This document shows, piece after piece, positions 34,931-43,069 of a stretch of 64,000 nucleotides of DNA. Within the stretch, counting starts at the first letter, position 1, and each line of letters opens with the position of its first letter. The stretch comes from Psychroflexus montanilacus (GTDB lineage: Bacteria; Bacteroidota; Bacteroidia; Flavobacteriales; Flavobacteriaceae). The notes under the pieces are model-generated. The model made no database searches. It saw only the letters and a list, made by a program, of their open reading frames with translations, and had not been told where the DNA came from. The position numbers and the translations under genes are program-made. Location of the stretch: positions 496,001 through 560,000 of the forward strand of contig NZ_JAIQZC010000001.1 of the NCBI RefSeq assembly GCF_020164535.1, read 5' to 3'.

Positions 34931-35539
34931 ATGAAAGTTTCTTATAAAGATATTTATACCGTCTTAAAAACGAATCGATTCATAGTCATAGCTGTCGTTG
35001 CTTTTGCGTTTATATCAAGTTCATTTTCACTTTACACAGCATTTTCAATTCACAAAAGCGCAATGAACAATGCTTTTGCAATCAACACAGACGGAAGCAT
35101 TATTCCCTTAAAATTAGTCGCTCAAAAGGAAAATTTTAAAGTGGAAGCCTTGGCGCATCTTGAGCTTTTTCATAGGTACTTCTATAATATAAATGCAAGC
35201 AATTACGAGAAAAATTTAGGGAAGGCGCTTTGGTTAGGCAATAGTTCTGTAGACAACCTTTACCGTCAAAAAAAAGCAAATGGAGTTTATAATCGGCTAT
35301 TGCAATTTTCCTTAGTTCAAGAAGTCATGAGCATCAACTCCAAAATAGAAGAACAAAACGATGACTATACGTTTCAGACAACCACAGTATTTGAGATCAA
35401 TCGCGGCTCTACGATAGATCGTTATGAGTTAGTATCTACTGGCCGGCTAAAGAAGATAGATCGAAATTTTCCAAATAATCCACACGGTTTATTGATTACC
35501 GATTATTTCGAAAAATCTCTGAAAAGGATTCAACCATAA
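34931..35539 (+). CDS. traK: TraK-like conjugation protein
   Basis: This 202-residue protein has a single N-terminal membrane helix (about 17-37) and a soluble periplasmic domain. This is the layout of TraK, the VirB8-like nucleation factor. The block A-L-A-H-L-E-L-F-H-R-Y-F-Y near residues 73-85 is typical. It is the gene expected after traJ. Confidence 0.9.
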   Translation: MKVSYKDIYTVLKTNRFIVIAVVAFAFISSSFSLYTAFSIHKSAMNNAFAINTDGSIIPLKLVAQKENFKVEALAHLELFHRYFYNINASNYEKNLGKALWLGNSSVDNLYRQKKANGVYNRLLQFSLVQEVMSINSKIEEQNDDYTFQTTTVFEINRGSTIDRYELVSTGRLKKIDRNFPNNPHGLLITDYFEKSLKRIQP

Positions 35540-35578
35540 AACAATATAAATCAAGATAACCTATCAAAATCAACGCTT

Positions 35579-36496
35579 ATGAAAATAGAAAAAAACAAAA
35601 TCGTATTTACAGCCGTCCTAATGACAGTTGTCATTTTCATCATCTCCTACTCTATCATGGTCATGGGTGATGATGAATCTCAGGATCTAAATCTTAAGGA
35701 AACCGCTGTCCCTGAATTGAAAGAAGAACAAAAAAAATACGATTCCAAACTAGAGGCCATCAATGACATAAAAGAGGAACGTGAAAGTGACGCTCCTAGT
35801 GTGTATGATGAAAAGCTAATCGACTCTCTTGGGTTTTATAATTCAGATTTGGCTAATCTTCAAAAAGATCGACTCCTGGATAGCATTTCTAATGCTGAGG
35901 AGAATAGATATTCTAGAATCAACTATCAGAATTTAGGAGATCGGAGAGTTGATAATTCCACTCAAATTGATTCTGTAGAACTTAAAGAAGAACTCAAAAT
36001 AGCAGGTAAAGAAATGGGATTGGAACACCAATTATTTTTTGCATCAGATCCTAAAAATAATGAGTTTGAGCTATCTGGAAGTATGGATGATATCCTTCAT
36101 GCGGTTGTCGACGGTGACCAGGTGGTTAAAGCTGATTCACGATTACGAATGCGTCTGACTAAGGCTGTAACACTACATAATGAATACATCCCTAGAAACA
36201 CTCCTGTTTATGGATTTGTAAAATTTCAGCCGAATAGAGTCATGATTGATATTCATAGTATCAAGAATCATCCTGTGGAACTTAAGGCCTTTGATCTTGA
36301 GGACGGAAGTGAAGGAGTCTATGTAGAAAACAATTTTAGAGCTCAAGTGTCGACTGAAGTTATCGGAGATATGGTAGATGATATCAATATTGCTGGTATG
36401 CCACAAGTCAGTGGGTTTAAAAACATATTTCAGCGCAATAACCGAAACGTGAAAGTTACCGTACTCAACAATTACCAGGTCATTCTAAAACCTTAA
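35579..36496 (+). CDS. traM: TraM-like conjugation protein
   Basis: This 305-residue protein has a membrane helix near residues 9-27, a charged coiled linker (30-130), and a C-terminal domain with A-V-V-D-G-D-Q-V-V-K-A-D-S-R-L-R-M-R-L. It matches the TraM family, comparable to VirB10, which links the inner and outer membranes and contacts TraN. The small traL gene that lies between traK and traM in CTnDOT is absent; only 39 bases separate the two. Confidence 0.9.
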   Translation: MKIEKNKIVFTAVLMTVVIFIISYSIMVMGDDESQDLNLKETAVPELKEEQKKYDSKLEAINDIKEERESDAPSVYDEKLIDSLGFYNSDLANLQKDRLLDSISNAEENRYSRINYQNLGDRRVDNSTQIDSVELKEELKIAGKEMGLEHQLFFASDPKNNEFELSGSMDDILHAVVDGDQVVKADSRLRMRLTKAVTLHNEYIPRNTPVYGFVKFQPNRVMIDIHSIKNHPVELKAFDLEDGSEGVYVENNFRAQVSTEVIGDMVDDINIAGMPQVSGFKNIFQRNNRNVKVTVLNNYQVILKP

Positions 36497-36530
36497 TTAT
36501 AAATCACACTAACACTTAAAATCCACACCT

Positions 36531-37388
36531 ATGAAAACGAATATGATCACTTCAGTACTATTTATACTTTTCATCTTACTAACAAAGCATAGCACATCAC
36601 AGACTGATTATCAGACAGAAAAAGTGCTTGATACCATTTATGCCAATGATACCAAAAATGTTACTCTGTTTTTTCCTGATCCCATCCGGCAGGGAATAAC
36701 AGGATCCGAAAACTTTGTCTTTACCTATAATCGCGAAAAGGGTCAATACTTTGGACTACTACAAGCAAAGCCAGGAAAGGAAAGTAACCTCTTGGTTGTC
36801 AGCAGAAATGGCGCTGTGTTTTCCTACATTATTAGATATAAAAAAGACCTTAACCAACTCAATTACTTTATTCTAGCATCTAGCAGTATCGGTCATGAGA
36901 CGTCCACAGTCCTAAGCAGGATTGCTAAAGCAAAGGAAAAAGACCGATTAAACAATCGAACTTATTACTATAAGAATTTCTGCTCCTATTTGATCAAAAG
37001 AAATCAACGAATAGGTCGAATCAGAAAACGAAAACAAGATATTGTTTTGAAGGTTGAGAATATCGTTTTTGATCAGGAAGAGCTTTATTTTGTAGTTGAA
37101 ATTAAAAACAAATCCAGCTTGGATTATGATTTAAATTTCCTGAGATTTTCTGTGGAAACCAGAAAAAAAGGAAAAAAGAAGTCCTTACAAGACTTGTATA
37201 AAGAGCCAGTTTTCAAATATAATTTACCGTCAAAAGTAAAGGCCCATGAAACCGTCAAGTTGATCTACGTCCTTCCTAAATTCTCACTTGGAAAGGATCG
37301 CAGAGCCGTTTTAGAACTCAACGAACGCAATGGCGAGAGGAATTTGAAAGTCAACATATCACATCGATTTATCAATAACCCGAATTAG
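36531..37388 (+). CDS. traN: TraN-like (DUF4138) conjugation protein
   Basis: This 285-residue protein has a signal peptide (1-23) and a VirB9-like DUF4138 body. The T-K-N-V-T-L-F-F-P-D-P-I-R-Q-G-I block is near residues 40-58, and K-N-K-S-x-L-D-Y-D-L-N-F-L-R-F-S near 190-205. It is the last recognisable transfer-channel gene; traO, traP and traQ homologues are not found after it. Its last 110 bases recur as a relic at 40895-41015. Confidence 0.9.
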   Translation: MKTNMITSVLFILFILLTKHSTSQTDYQTEKVLDTIYANDTKNVTLFFPDPIRQGITGSENFVFTYNREKGQYFGLLQAKPGKESNLLVVSRNGAVFSYIIRYKKDLNQLNYFILASSSIGHETSTVLSRIAKAKEKDRLNNRTYYYKNFCSYLIKRNQRIGRIRKRKQDIVLKVENIVFDQEELYFVVEIKNKSSLDYDLNFLRFSVETRKKGKKKSLQDLYKEPVFKYNLPSKVKAHETVKLIYVLPKFSLGKDRRAVLELNERNGERNLKVNISHRFINNPN

Positions 37389-37486
37389 AATATCGAGAAC
37401 AGTTTGTCTTTAATTTTGACATGATATAAATGTGATTGACTTTGAGAGAAATCCTTTGTATTTAGCGTAAAACTAACTTAGCGAAA

Positions 37487-37518
37487 GAGACAAAAGCCCT
37501 TTTCAGGGCTTTTGTCTC
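37487..37518. terminator. Strong bidirectional terminator after traN
   Basis: A perfect 14-bp stem, GAGACAAAAGCCCT and AGGGCTTTTGTCTC with a TTTC loop, is followed by a T-run. It lies between convergent traN and hipA. Confidence 0.95.
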
Positions 37519-37521
37519 TTT

Positions 37522-38787
37522 TTAAATAAGTTCTTTAAATTCTCGTTTTATAGACCTAGTTACTTTTTGTGGAATGTCTAACTGGCTGGTCATTTCATCC
37601 CAACTTTGTGTTGCTTTTTGCACATCGCTGATAATGGCTTTGGGATTTTTGATGGCATAGGCTTCGGCTATGGTCAGCACATCTTCCAGGGTGATGTCTG
37701 CTCTCTTATTGTTGATCGATAAGGCTCTGGAAATATTGGTGTAATTGGCGTTAATATTTAGTGGATACGTAATGTCGTAAGCCGGCGATAAAGACCAGGT
37801 ATTCGTTTGTTTATCGTAAATAAATGAATGGTTTTTCAAATGGTCATCTATGTTATAATAGATCACATTGAACACCATACGCCTGAACAGCTCGATAATA
37901 TCTTTATGTGGTACTTTCATATCTAAAGCTAGCCTAAATACATTTTCATAGGTACTGTTCTCTGGCTTTTTAAAATCCCAGCCAGTCAGGCCAGATACGG
38001 TAAGTACATGACGTTTTTCTCCATTTTGTCTATCGTAACGTAAGGTGGCGAAGTGTTTATTATCTATCAACTTGGAGGGCATCATGTTTATCCCTACTTC
38101 CTGAGCCATGAGGTAATAAGCGTACTCTATTTTTTCTCTGTTGTAGCCCCAGTCTTCATTCATAGACAACTTGACCAGGTAATGATTATATGCCTGAGAA
38201 TACTCTATATCTCCAGGAATTATTTTCCCCGTTTCTTTATGCTCTGAAATCAATATTTTGGGACGTGCTCCCCCGGCCGAAGTTCCTATTTTGAAAATAT
38301 TTAGCAAGGCAGCATCATTTAAAGCCTCTGCAGTCGTATCATTTTTTACATCCAACACTTTTTTTAGTACCTCCACGATCTCATCGATATGAATCGTTGA
38401 TGTTTTTGGGATTTTTGCGGAAGGTTGGTATTCGATCGCCCCCATCCCCCTATTGGCTACATAAGTTAGCTGTTCCAGTGGAGTAATTTTCCTCAACGCT
38501 TTATTTTTGGCTTCAAACCACTCTTTAAAAATAATATTTCCAAACATGTCCGGCAGAGAGTCTGCAATCATTGGCGGTAATCCTCTGAAGGTTTCTCCTT
38601 CAAACTGATGGAATACCTGAACCGGTTTTATTCGTTTAACTATGTAAGGGAATATATCAGCGTATTGACCAGACTCCAAATAGGCCGGGTTGTATTGAAA
38701 ATAAGAGACCTGTTTATCGATATCGTAACCGACTTTACCTATTTCCTGACCAAACAATATGACTTCTAAGATTTTATTTTTAGCCAT
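37522..38787 (-). CDS. hipA: HipA-family toxin kinase, module 1
   Basis: This 421-residue full-length HipA has an N-terminal HipA_N domain (about 1-105) joined to a HipA_C kinase domain. The kinase carries S-A-G-G-A-R-P-K near residues 170-177, the catalytic N-I-D-D-H-L-K-N-H-S-F and the metal-binding S-P-A-Y-D-I-T. HipA kinases phosphorylate aminoacyl-tRNA synthetases, such as GltX for E. coli HipA, and cause growth arrest. Its gene starts one base after the hipB stop. It is transcribed toward traN, with the strong terminator after it. Confidence 0.9.
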   Translation of the reverse strand: MAKNKILEVILFGQEIGKVGYDIDKQVSYFQYNPAYLESGQYADIFPYIVKRIKPVQVFHQFEGETFRGLPPMIADSLPDMFGNIIFKEWFEAKNKALRKITPLEQLTYVANRGMGAIEYQPSAKIPKTSTIHIDEIVEVLKKVLDVKNDTTAEALNDAALLNIFKIGTSAGGARPKILISEHKETGKIIPGDIEYSQAYNHYLVKLSMNEDWGYNREKIEYAYYLMAQEVGINMMPSKLIDNKHFATLRYDRQNGEKRHVLTVSGLTGWDFKKPENSTYENVFRLALDMKVPHKDIIELFRRMVFNVIYYNIDDHLKNHSFIYDKQTNTWSLSPAYDITYPLNINANYTNISRALSINNKRADITLEDVLTIAEAYAIKNPKAIISDVQKATQSWDEMTSQLDIPQKVTRSIKREFKELI

Positions 38788-38788
38788 C

Positions 38789-39052
38789 TTAATACAATGA
38801 ATTTATGTCGTTATTCTGTTCCAGGTCTTTAAGGGCCTGGTATAAATTCCCTAACAAATCGAAGTGGTTCGCGATTTTTAAGACAGTATCTAAGGTTGCA
38901 TTTTTACCATTTTCGAATTTCTGTATGGTATATCTTGATAATTTCAACGCCTCAGCCAAGTCTTGCTGAGACATGTCGTAGCTTTGTCTTTTCTGCTTAC
39001 AAAGCTCCCCAAGCTGTAGTTTCACCTCCTTTATAGTCACTGCGTCTATCAT
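38789..39052 (-). CDS. hipB: HipB-family XRE antitoxin, module 1
   Basis: This 87-residue protein starts at the ATG at 39052; an upstream TTG start is rejected. The XRE HTH reads Y-D-M-S-Q-Q-D-L-A-E-A-L-K-L-S-R-Y-T-I-Q-K-F-E-N-G-K. HipB binds HipA and represses the operon. Confidence 0.85.
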   Translation of the reverse strand: MIDAVTIKEVKLQLGELCKQKRQSYDMSQQDLAEALKLSRYTIQKFENGKNATLDTVLKIANHFDLLGNLYQALKDLEQNNDINSLY

Positions 39053-39059
39053 CCTTATG

Positions 39060-39117
39060 TTTATTATAATACACAAATATAAGGATTAAGCTTAAAGTGT
39101 TTATTATAATACACAAT
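39060..39117 (-). promoter_or_regulatory. hipBA-1 operator/promoter repeats
   Basis: TTTATTATAATACACAA occurs twice, at about 39060-39076 and 39101-39117, directly upstream of hipB. Each copy includes a TATAAT-like box. They are likely HipB binding sites overlapping the promoter. Confidence 0.6.
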
Positions 39118-39216
39118 TTTGTTTCATTATCAAATCAACTAAATTAAAATTTTTCGTTTTTATAAACCGCACTTCTCAATATCAAAAACAGGTATAATGA
39201 TTTGCTGTAGGTTAAT

Positions 39217-40302
39217 TTATGAAGCTTCCAAAATAGCCATTAATCTGTGATTGAGATAAAGTTTTTCTTTACCCACCTTTTCAGAAATCAAAAATCCAGT
39301 ATTTTCTAATTCCATGAGGTAAATCCCTACAGTTTTTGGTGTACCTAATTTGGCATCGACTAAAAACTTTCTTTTGGTGTATGGTAATCGAAAGAGTATT
39401 TCAACAAGTTCTTTAGAATATACCTTTGGTAATTTTTCTTTAATCTCTGCAGCCATTTCCTGCATTAACCTAGTGATATCTTTCAAGCGTTCTAATCCTT
39501 TATTAGCTGTATACTCTACCATTTCAAGCATATAAAGTATCCACCCTTCCCAATCTTTGTTTTCGGTAACCTTTCGTAATTTGATATAATAGTCTGCTTT
39601 GTTCCTGATAATATAATCACTTAAATAAATAGCAGGTGAGTCTAGCAATTTCTCGAGTTTCAAATAAAGTAATAATAAAATACGTCCAGTCCTGCCATTG
39701 CCATCACTAAAAGGATGTATGGCTTCAAATTGATAGTGCATAATAGCCATTTTGATCAATGGATCCATATCATCTTCACCGTTTACAAAAGTCTCAAGAT
39801 TGGCTAATTTTTCTCTAATAATGGCTTCACCTGTCGGAGGGGTATAAATAATTTCTCCTTTGGTATTTTTTAAGGACGTACCAGGAGTTGTTCTAATGCC
39901 TGCCGTATTTTTTTTAATACTTTGTACAATTTCAATACATAAATTGGTTGAAATAAAAGGTCGGTTTTCAATGAGTTGTAATCCGTTCCAAAGCGCTTCT
40001 TTATAACTGATGACTTCTTTAGTTGCAGGATTCTCAAATTTTTTATCGGCAACCAAGCTTTTATATAAATCATCATTGGTTGTAATGATATTCTCTATTT
40101 CAGAACTTGCTTTTGCTTCCTGTAAATGAATCGTATCTAAAAACAATGTGGGGTTTGGCAAGTTAGTCAACATACCATTAAGCTGGGCTAGAGCTCTACT
40201 GGCTTCAATAGTTTTACGCAATACTCTAGTGGTTTCTAAAATCGCTTTAGGAGGTAACAGGGGTAAGTTATTATAGGGTGTGCTTTTATTAAAATCTTTC
40301 AT
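39217..40302 (-). CDS. Fic-family AMP/NMP transferase with winged helix
   Basis: This protein of about 361 residues starts at the ATG at 40302, three codons inside a TTG-initiated frame. The Fic core motif H-P-F-S-D-G-N-G-R-T-G-R is near residues 195-206. An inhibitory helix motif S-x-x-x-E-N sits before the core, at about residues 66-71, which marks a class II self-inhibited Fic protein. The C-terminus is a winged helix (L-G-T-P-K-T-V-G-I-Y-L-M-E-L-E-N-T-G). It likely adds a nucleotide monophosphate to a target protein when de-inhibited. It sits alone between toxin modules and is probably autoregulated. Confidence 0.9.
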   Translation of the reverse strand: MKDFNKSTPYNNLPLLPPKAILETTRVLRKTIEASRALAQLNGMLTNLPNPTLFLDTIHLQEAKASSEIENIITTNDDLYKSLVADKKFENPATKEVISYKEALWNGLQLIENRPFISTNLCIEIVQSIKKNTAGIRTTPGTSLKNTKGEIIYTPPTGEAIIREKLANLETFVNGEDDMDPLIKMAIMHYQFEAIHPFSDGNGRTGRILLLLYLKLEKLLDSPAIYLSDYIIRNKADYYIKLRKVTENKDWEGWILYMLEMVEYTANKGLERLKDITRLMQEMAAEIKEKLPKVYSKELVEILFRLPYTKRKFLVDAKLGTPKTVGIYLMELENTGFLISEKVGKEKLYLNHRLMAILEAS

Positions 40303-40337
40303 TTGCAACAAGGGTAATGATTACTCACGTGATCTAA

Positions 40338-40400
40338 ACGAGGGTAAATATATATAAATTTTACCTTTGTTTAAAATTCAGTAGTAAAATTTACCCTCGT
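40338..40400 (-). promoter_or_regulatory. Fic operator repeats
   Basis: ACGAGGGTAAAT (40338-40349) and its perfect inverse ATTTACCCTCGT (40389-40400) flank a third, weaker TTTACCTTTGT copy. They lie 36-98 bases upstream of the fic start and are candidate binding sites for its winged helix. Confidence 0.65.
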
Positions 40401-40494
40401 TATTTTTCACCTCTATTTCTGAAGTAATTAAATTGAAAACTATAAAAACATAAAACAGATCCTTTAAACGGCTAGAACTATTCTTAAAAATTAT

Positions 40495-40890
40495 ATGCCC
40501 AAACATCTCTGATAAAGAATCTGTAATCATTGGAGATAGTCCTCTGAAGATTTCTCCTTCAAACTAATAGAATATACCTGAACCTGTTGATTTATTTAAG
40601 TATGAAGGGTATTTGACTATGGACAGGACTCCAAATAGGCCAGATTGTACTGAAAAGCAAGAAGTCTGTATATCTATTTCATACCGACTTTTCCTATTCA
40701 TGTCCAAACAACATAACATCAATAATTTATTTTTAGCCATCTTAATACAATGAATTTATATCGCTACTTTTTCTAAGTCTTTAAGGGTCTGGTATAAATT
40801 CCTTAATAAATCAATGTGATTGGCAATTTATAAAACGGTATCTAAAGTGGCATTTTTACCATTTTCGAATTTCTGTATGGTATATCTTGG
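40495..40890 (-). pseudogene. Decayed second copy of hipA (5' part) and hipB
   Basis: This region is a damaged copy of 38540-38930. It contains TCCTCTGAAGATTTCTCCTT, ACTCCAAATAGGCC and GCCATCTTAATACAATGAAT, then CCATTTTCGAATTTCTGTAT. Internal stops and indels break both genes. Only the hipA N-terminal part and the front of hipB remain. Confidence 0.9.
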
Positions 40891-40894
40891 TTTA

Positions 40895-41015
40895 TGAACT
40901 TCCTAAATTCTAGCTCATAAAAGATCGCAGAGCGGTTTTAGAACTCAACGAGCGCCATGTTGAGCAAAATTTGAACGTCAACATGACGCATAGACAGATT
41001 AACAATCCTAGCTAA
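40895..41015 (+). pseudogene. Relic of the traN 3' end
   Basis: TTCCTAAATTCT, AAAGATCGCAGAGC and TTTTAGAACTCAACGA match the last 110 bases of traN (about 37273-37388), down to a matching final stop region. It is joined directly to the hipB relic and followed by the hipBST-like operon, so it marks a recombination junction. Confidence 0.9.
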
Positions 41016-41052
41016 AGTAAGGACATGAATTGTTTCTTATCAAACTGGCAGT

Positions 41053-42057
41053 TCATTGGTCAATCATGTTGTATTCTCTTGTTATTTTTTTCAATCGAGT
41101 TAGATAAGCCTGTTCATAATTCCTTTTAAATTTATCTTTCAGAAAAGAACTTTGGATAAGCTTTTTGACTTCTTCTGTATGACTGGTCAGCAATTTGAAG
41201 TTTTGATCAATTAGCCTTTGAGATAGCCCAGCCATCAACCCAAGTTTATTAAATTGTTCATGAACTTTTCCGTGTGCATCTTTAGGTGGAAGTAAGCCAT
41301 TACTGAGAGCGAAATCTCTATCATCAATATGCATGCGACTGTTTAGAAGATCGTAAGCTGGACTCAATTTAAAATCTCCAAAAGAAGTTTCTATCAGTGA
41401 AACATTCTTGTAATGGGCATCTCCATTGGACATTAAGTAATTAAATAAAATAAGCCTAAATAGTTTGGGAGCTTCTACAGGGTAAGCAGGAACATACTCT
41501 TTCATCAATTTAAATAGGTCCAAATAATTTCCATCGTATTTATAGTTTTCGCCGTGGGTTTGAGGTGTCAATTCAGCTATAGTAGCAAAATCTTCCTGGG
41601 CCCACTTGCTGCCATCTTCTCGAACATCAAATCGCTTAGTGATATAAGCTGGCGCTCCATTTTCAAAAAAGATCATGGCATTTTCAGCCGTTTCAATTTC
41701 AAAAACCTGACGTGCTATCTGCATGGTCAAATGTTCATTAGCTGGCATTTGATCTGCATTTTTACCAGCATTTGGAACAGGTTTTAAAATGTAAGTGCCT
41801 TGCTCCCCTTCTTGAATAAGTCGTAGTTTATTCTTCTCCAGTAAGACAGAAAACTTTTCTTGTACACCAGAGATGGAAAGTCGTTTGCGATTATCCACAA
41901 AAAGTTGATCTGTTTCTTCATCAGAATTCGGTGCAGTATAGGGTAAGATATGACTCACTTTTTTATTATAAAAAACACGCTTCATCGCAGTTCTACTGTA
42001 AGTACTGTGTCCCTTAGTCAGCGTACCAGGACAAAAATTTATCGAAGGCGTCTTCAT
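41053..42057 (-). CDS. hipT: HipT-like serine/threonine kinase toxin
   Basis: This 334-residue protein is a HipA_C kinase lacking the N-terminal HipA_N domain, as in HipT of the tripartite HipBST system. It has the S-I-S motif at residues 61-63 in R-L-S-I-S-G-V-Q-E-K, which in HipT controls activity by autophosphorylation. Catalytic M-S-N-G-D-A-H-Y-K-N and S-P-A-Y-D-L follow. E. coli HipT phosphorylates TrpS; the target here is unknown. It lies 6 bases after the HipS-like gene and is last in the operon. Confidence 0.85.
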   Translation of the reverse strand: MKTPSINFCPGTLTKGHSTYSRTAMKRVFYNKKVSHILPYTAPNSDEETDQLFVDNRKRLSISGVQEKFSVLLEKNKLRLIQEGEQGTYILKPVPNAGKNADQMPANEHLTMQIARQVFEIETAENAMIFFENGAPAYITKRFDVREDGSKWAQEDFATIAELTPQTHGENYKYDGNYLDLFKLMKEYVPAYPVEAPKLFRLILFNYLMSNGDAHYKNVSLIETSFGDFKLSPAYDLLNSRMHIDDRDFALSNGLLPPKDAHGKVHEQFNKLGLMAGLSQRLIDQNFKLLTSHTEEVKKLIQSSFLKDKFKRNYEQAYLTRLKKITREYNMIDQ

Positions 42058-42063
42058 CAGTCT

Positions 42064-42384
42064 TTAATATTTTAAGATTCTTACGGCTCCAATGGCATCA
42101 AATTTTGCAGTTGCCATTAAAATACCAAAATGGTCCTTTTCATCTATTCTCAAGTTGTAGCAAACCACTTGTTTATTGGTCCCCTCTGGTAACATATTGT
42201 AGAAAAAGGGAAATAAATAAGATGACCGAAATACCTCCTTATGTTTGGGGAGGGTCAAGCTTACTGGTGGCTTGGATTGGTTATCTAACCAATCTTTTTC
42301 ATACCTAAATTCAAAGCTCCCATCATCAAGTTGAAAAAGTGTGCCAGCCCATTCATTTTTATAGATAACCTTCGCCCTTCTCAT
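42064..42384 (-). CDS. hipS: HipS-like small HipA_N protein
   Basis: This 106-residue protein equals the first subdomain of HipA (L-P-E-G-T-N-K-Q region, W-A-G-T-L-F near residues 12-17, and S-L-T-L-P). It stands as a separate gene between the HTH and kinase genes. In HipBST this part, HipS, is the antitoxin that binds HipT. It overlaps hipB by 4 bases (ATGA). Confidence 0.85.
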   Translation of the reverse strand: MRRAKVIYKNEWAGTLFQLDDGSFEFRYEKDWLDNQSKPPVSLTLPKHKEVFRSSYLFPFFYNMLPEGTNKQVVCYNLRIDEKDHFGILMATAKFDAIGAVRILKY

Positions 42385-42599
42385 TTAATAACTTTTGGGG
42401 TTTTTACCTGCAAACTCACTTCCATTCCTAAAGCCTCTGAAAGTTTAGTCAAGGTTTCCAATGTTGGGTTTCCTTTACCACTTTCAAATTGTTTAAGGGC
42501 TCTTAGAGAGACCCCAGATAATTCTGAAAGTAAAGACTGAGTCACCTGAAGAGTTTCCCTCCTAGTTTTAAGCTGTTTTATAATTTTATCGTAGTGCAT
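42381..42599 (-). CDS. hipB: HipB-like XRE regulator of the HipBST operon
   Basis: This 72-residue protein starts at the ATG at 42599 rather than one 11 codons upstream. XRE HTH: T-Q-S-L-L-S-E-L-S-G-V-S-L-R-A-L-K-Q-F-E-S-G-K-G-N. It is first in the three-gene operon. In HipBST the HTH protein mainly regulates and strengthens neutralisation by HipS. Confidence 0.85.
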   Translation of the reverse strand: MHYDKIIKQLKTRRETLQVTQSLLSELSGVSLRALKQFESGKGNPTLETLTKLSEALGMEVSLQVKTPKVIK

Positions 42600-42749
42600 T
42601 AAAAAGCTCTTTTGAAAGCAAATATACATCATAAAATGATAACTAGGTTAAATAGTGTTTTAAAATACACTTTCCATTGAACTAATGCCTGAAATTAAAA
42701 AAGCAAAATCAAATAATGCATAACAATGCCCTTTTGGCGATATTATTTT

Positions 42750-42930
42750 TTACTAATTAGCTGGCCTCGTCACTTTATTCTCGAGTTTATAATAAAACTC
42801 ACTTTGATTCCTTTTCAATACTTTTAGAATTCTTAAGTTTAAAATTAATTTAATCCTTAGAGCATCAGATAATTTTGTCTGGGCTTCATAACTTGAATTA
42901 CCTTTTCTTTTTCACATACTACTTAAATGT
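42750..42930 (-). pseudogene. Relic of another hipB-type gene
   Basis: On the minus strand a frame reads K-G-N-S-S-Y-E-A-Q-T-K-L-S-D-A-L-R, closely like K-G-N-P-T-L-E-T-L-T-K-L-S-E-A-L-G of the HipB at 42381. No intact start or HTH front is left. It suggests yet another lost module here. The rest of 42600-43069 shows nothing. Confidence 0.45.
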
Positions 42931-43069
42931 TAATCTAGGTTTTCAGTAATATTAATAAGGACGTACTTTAATTTGAGCTTAAAAAATCTTTTAAACATCT
43001 GAACAATAAAGAAAATATTCAATCTATATCTGTATAATACAGTCGTGTAAATAAATCCTTATCGTTTAA

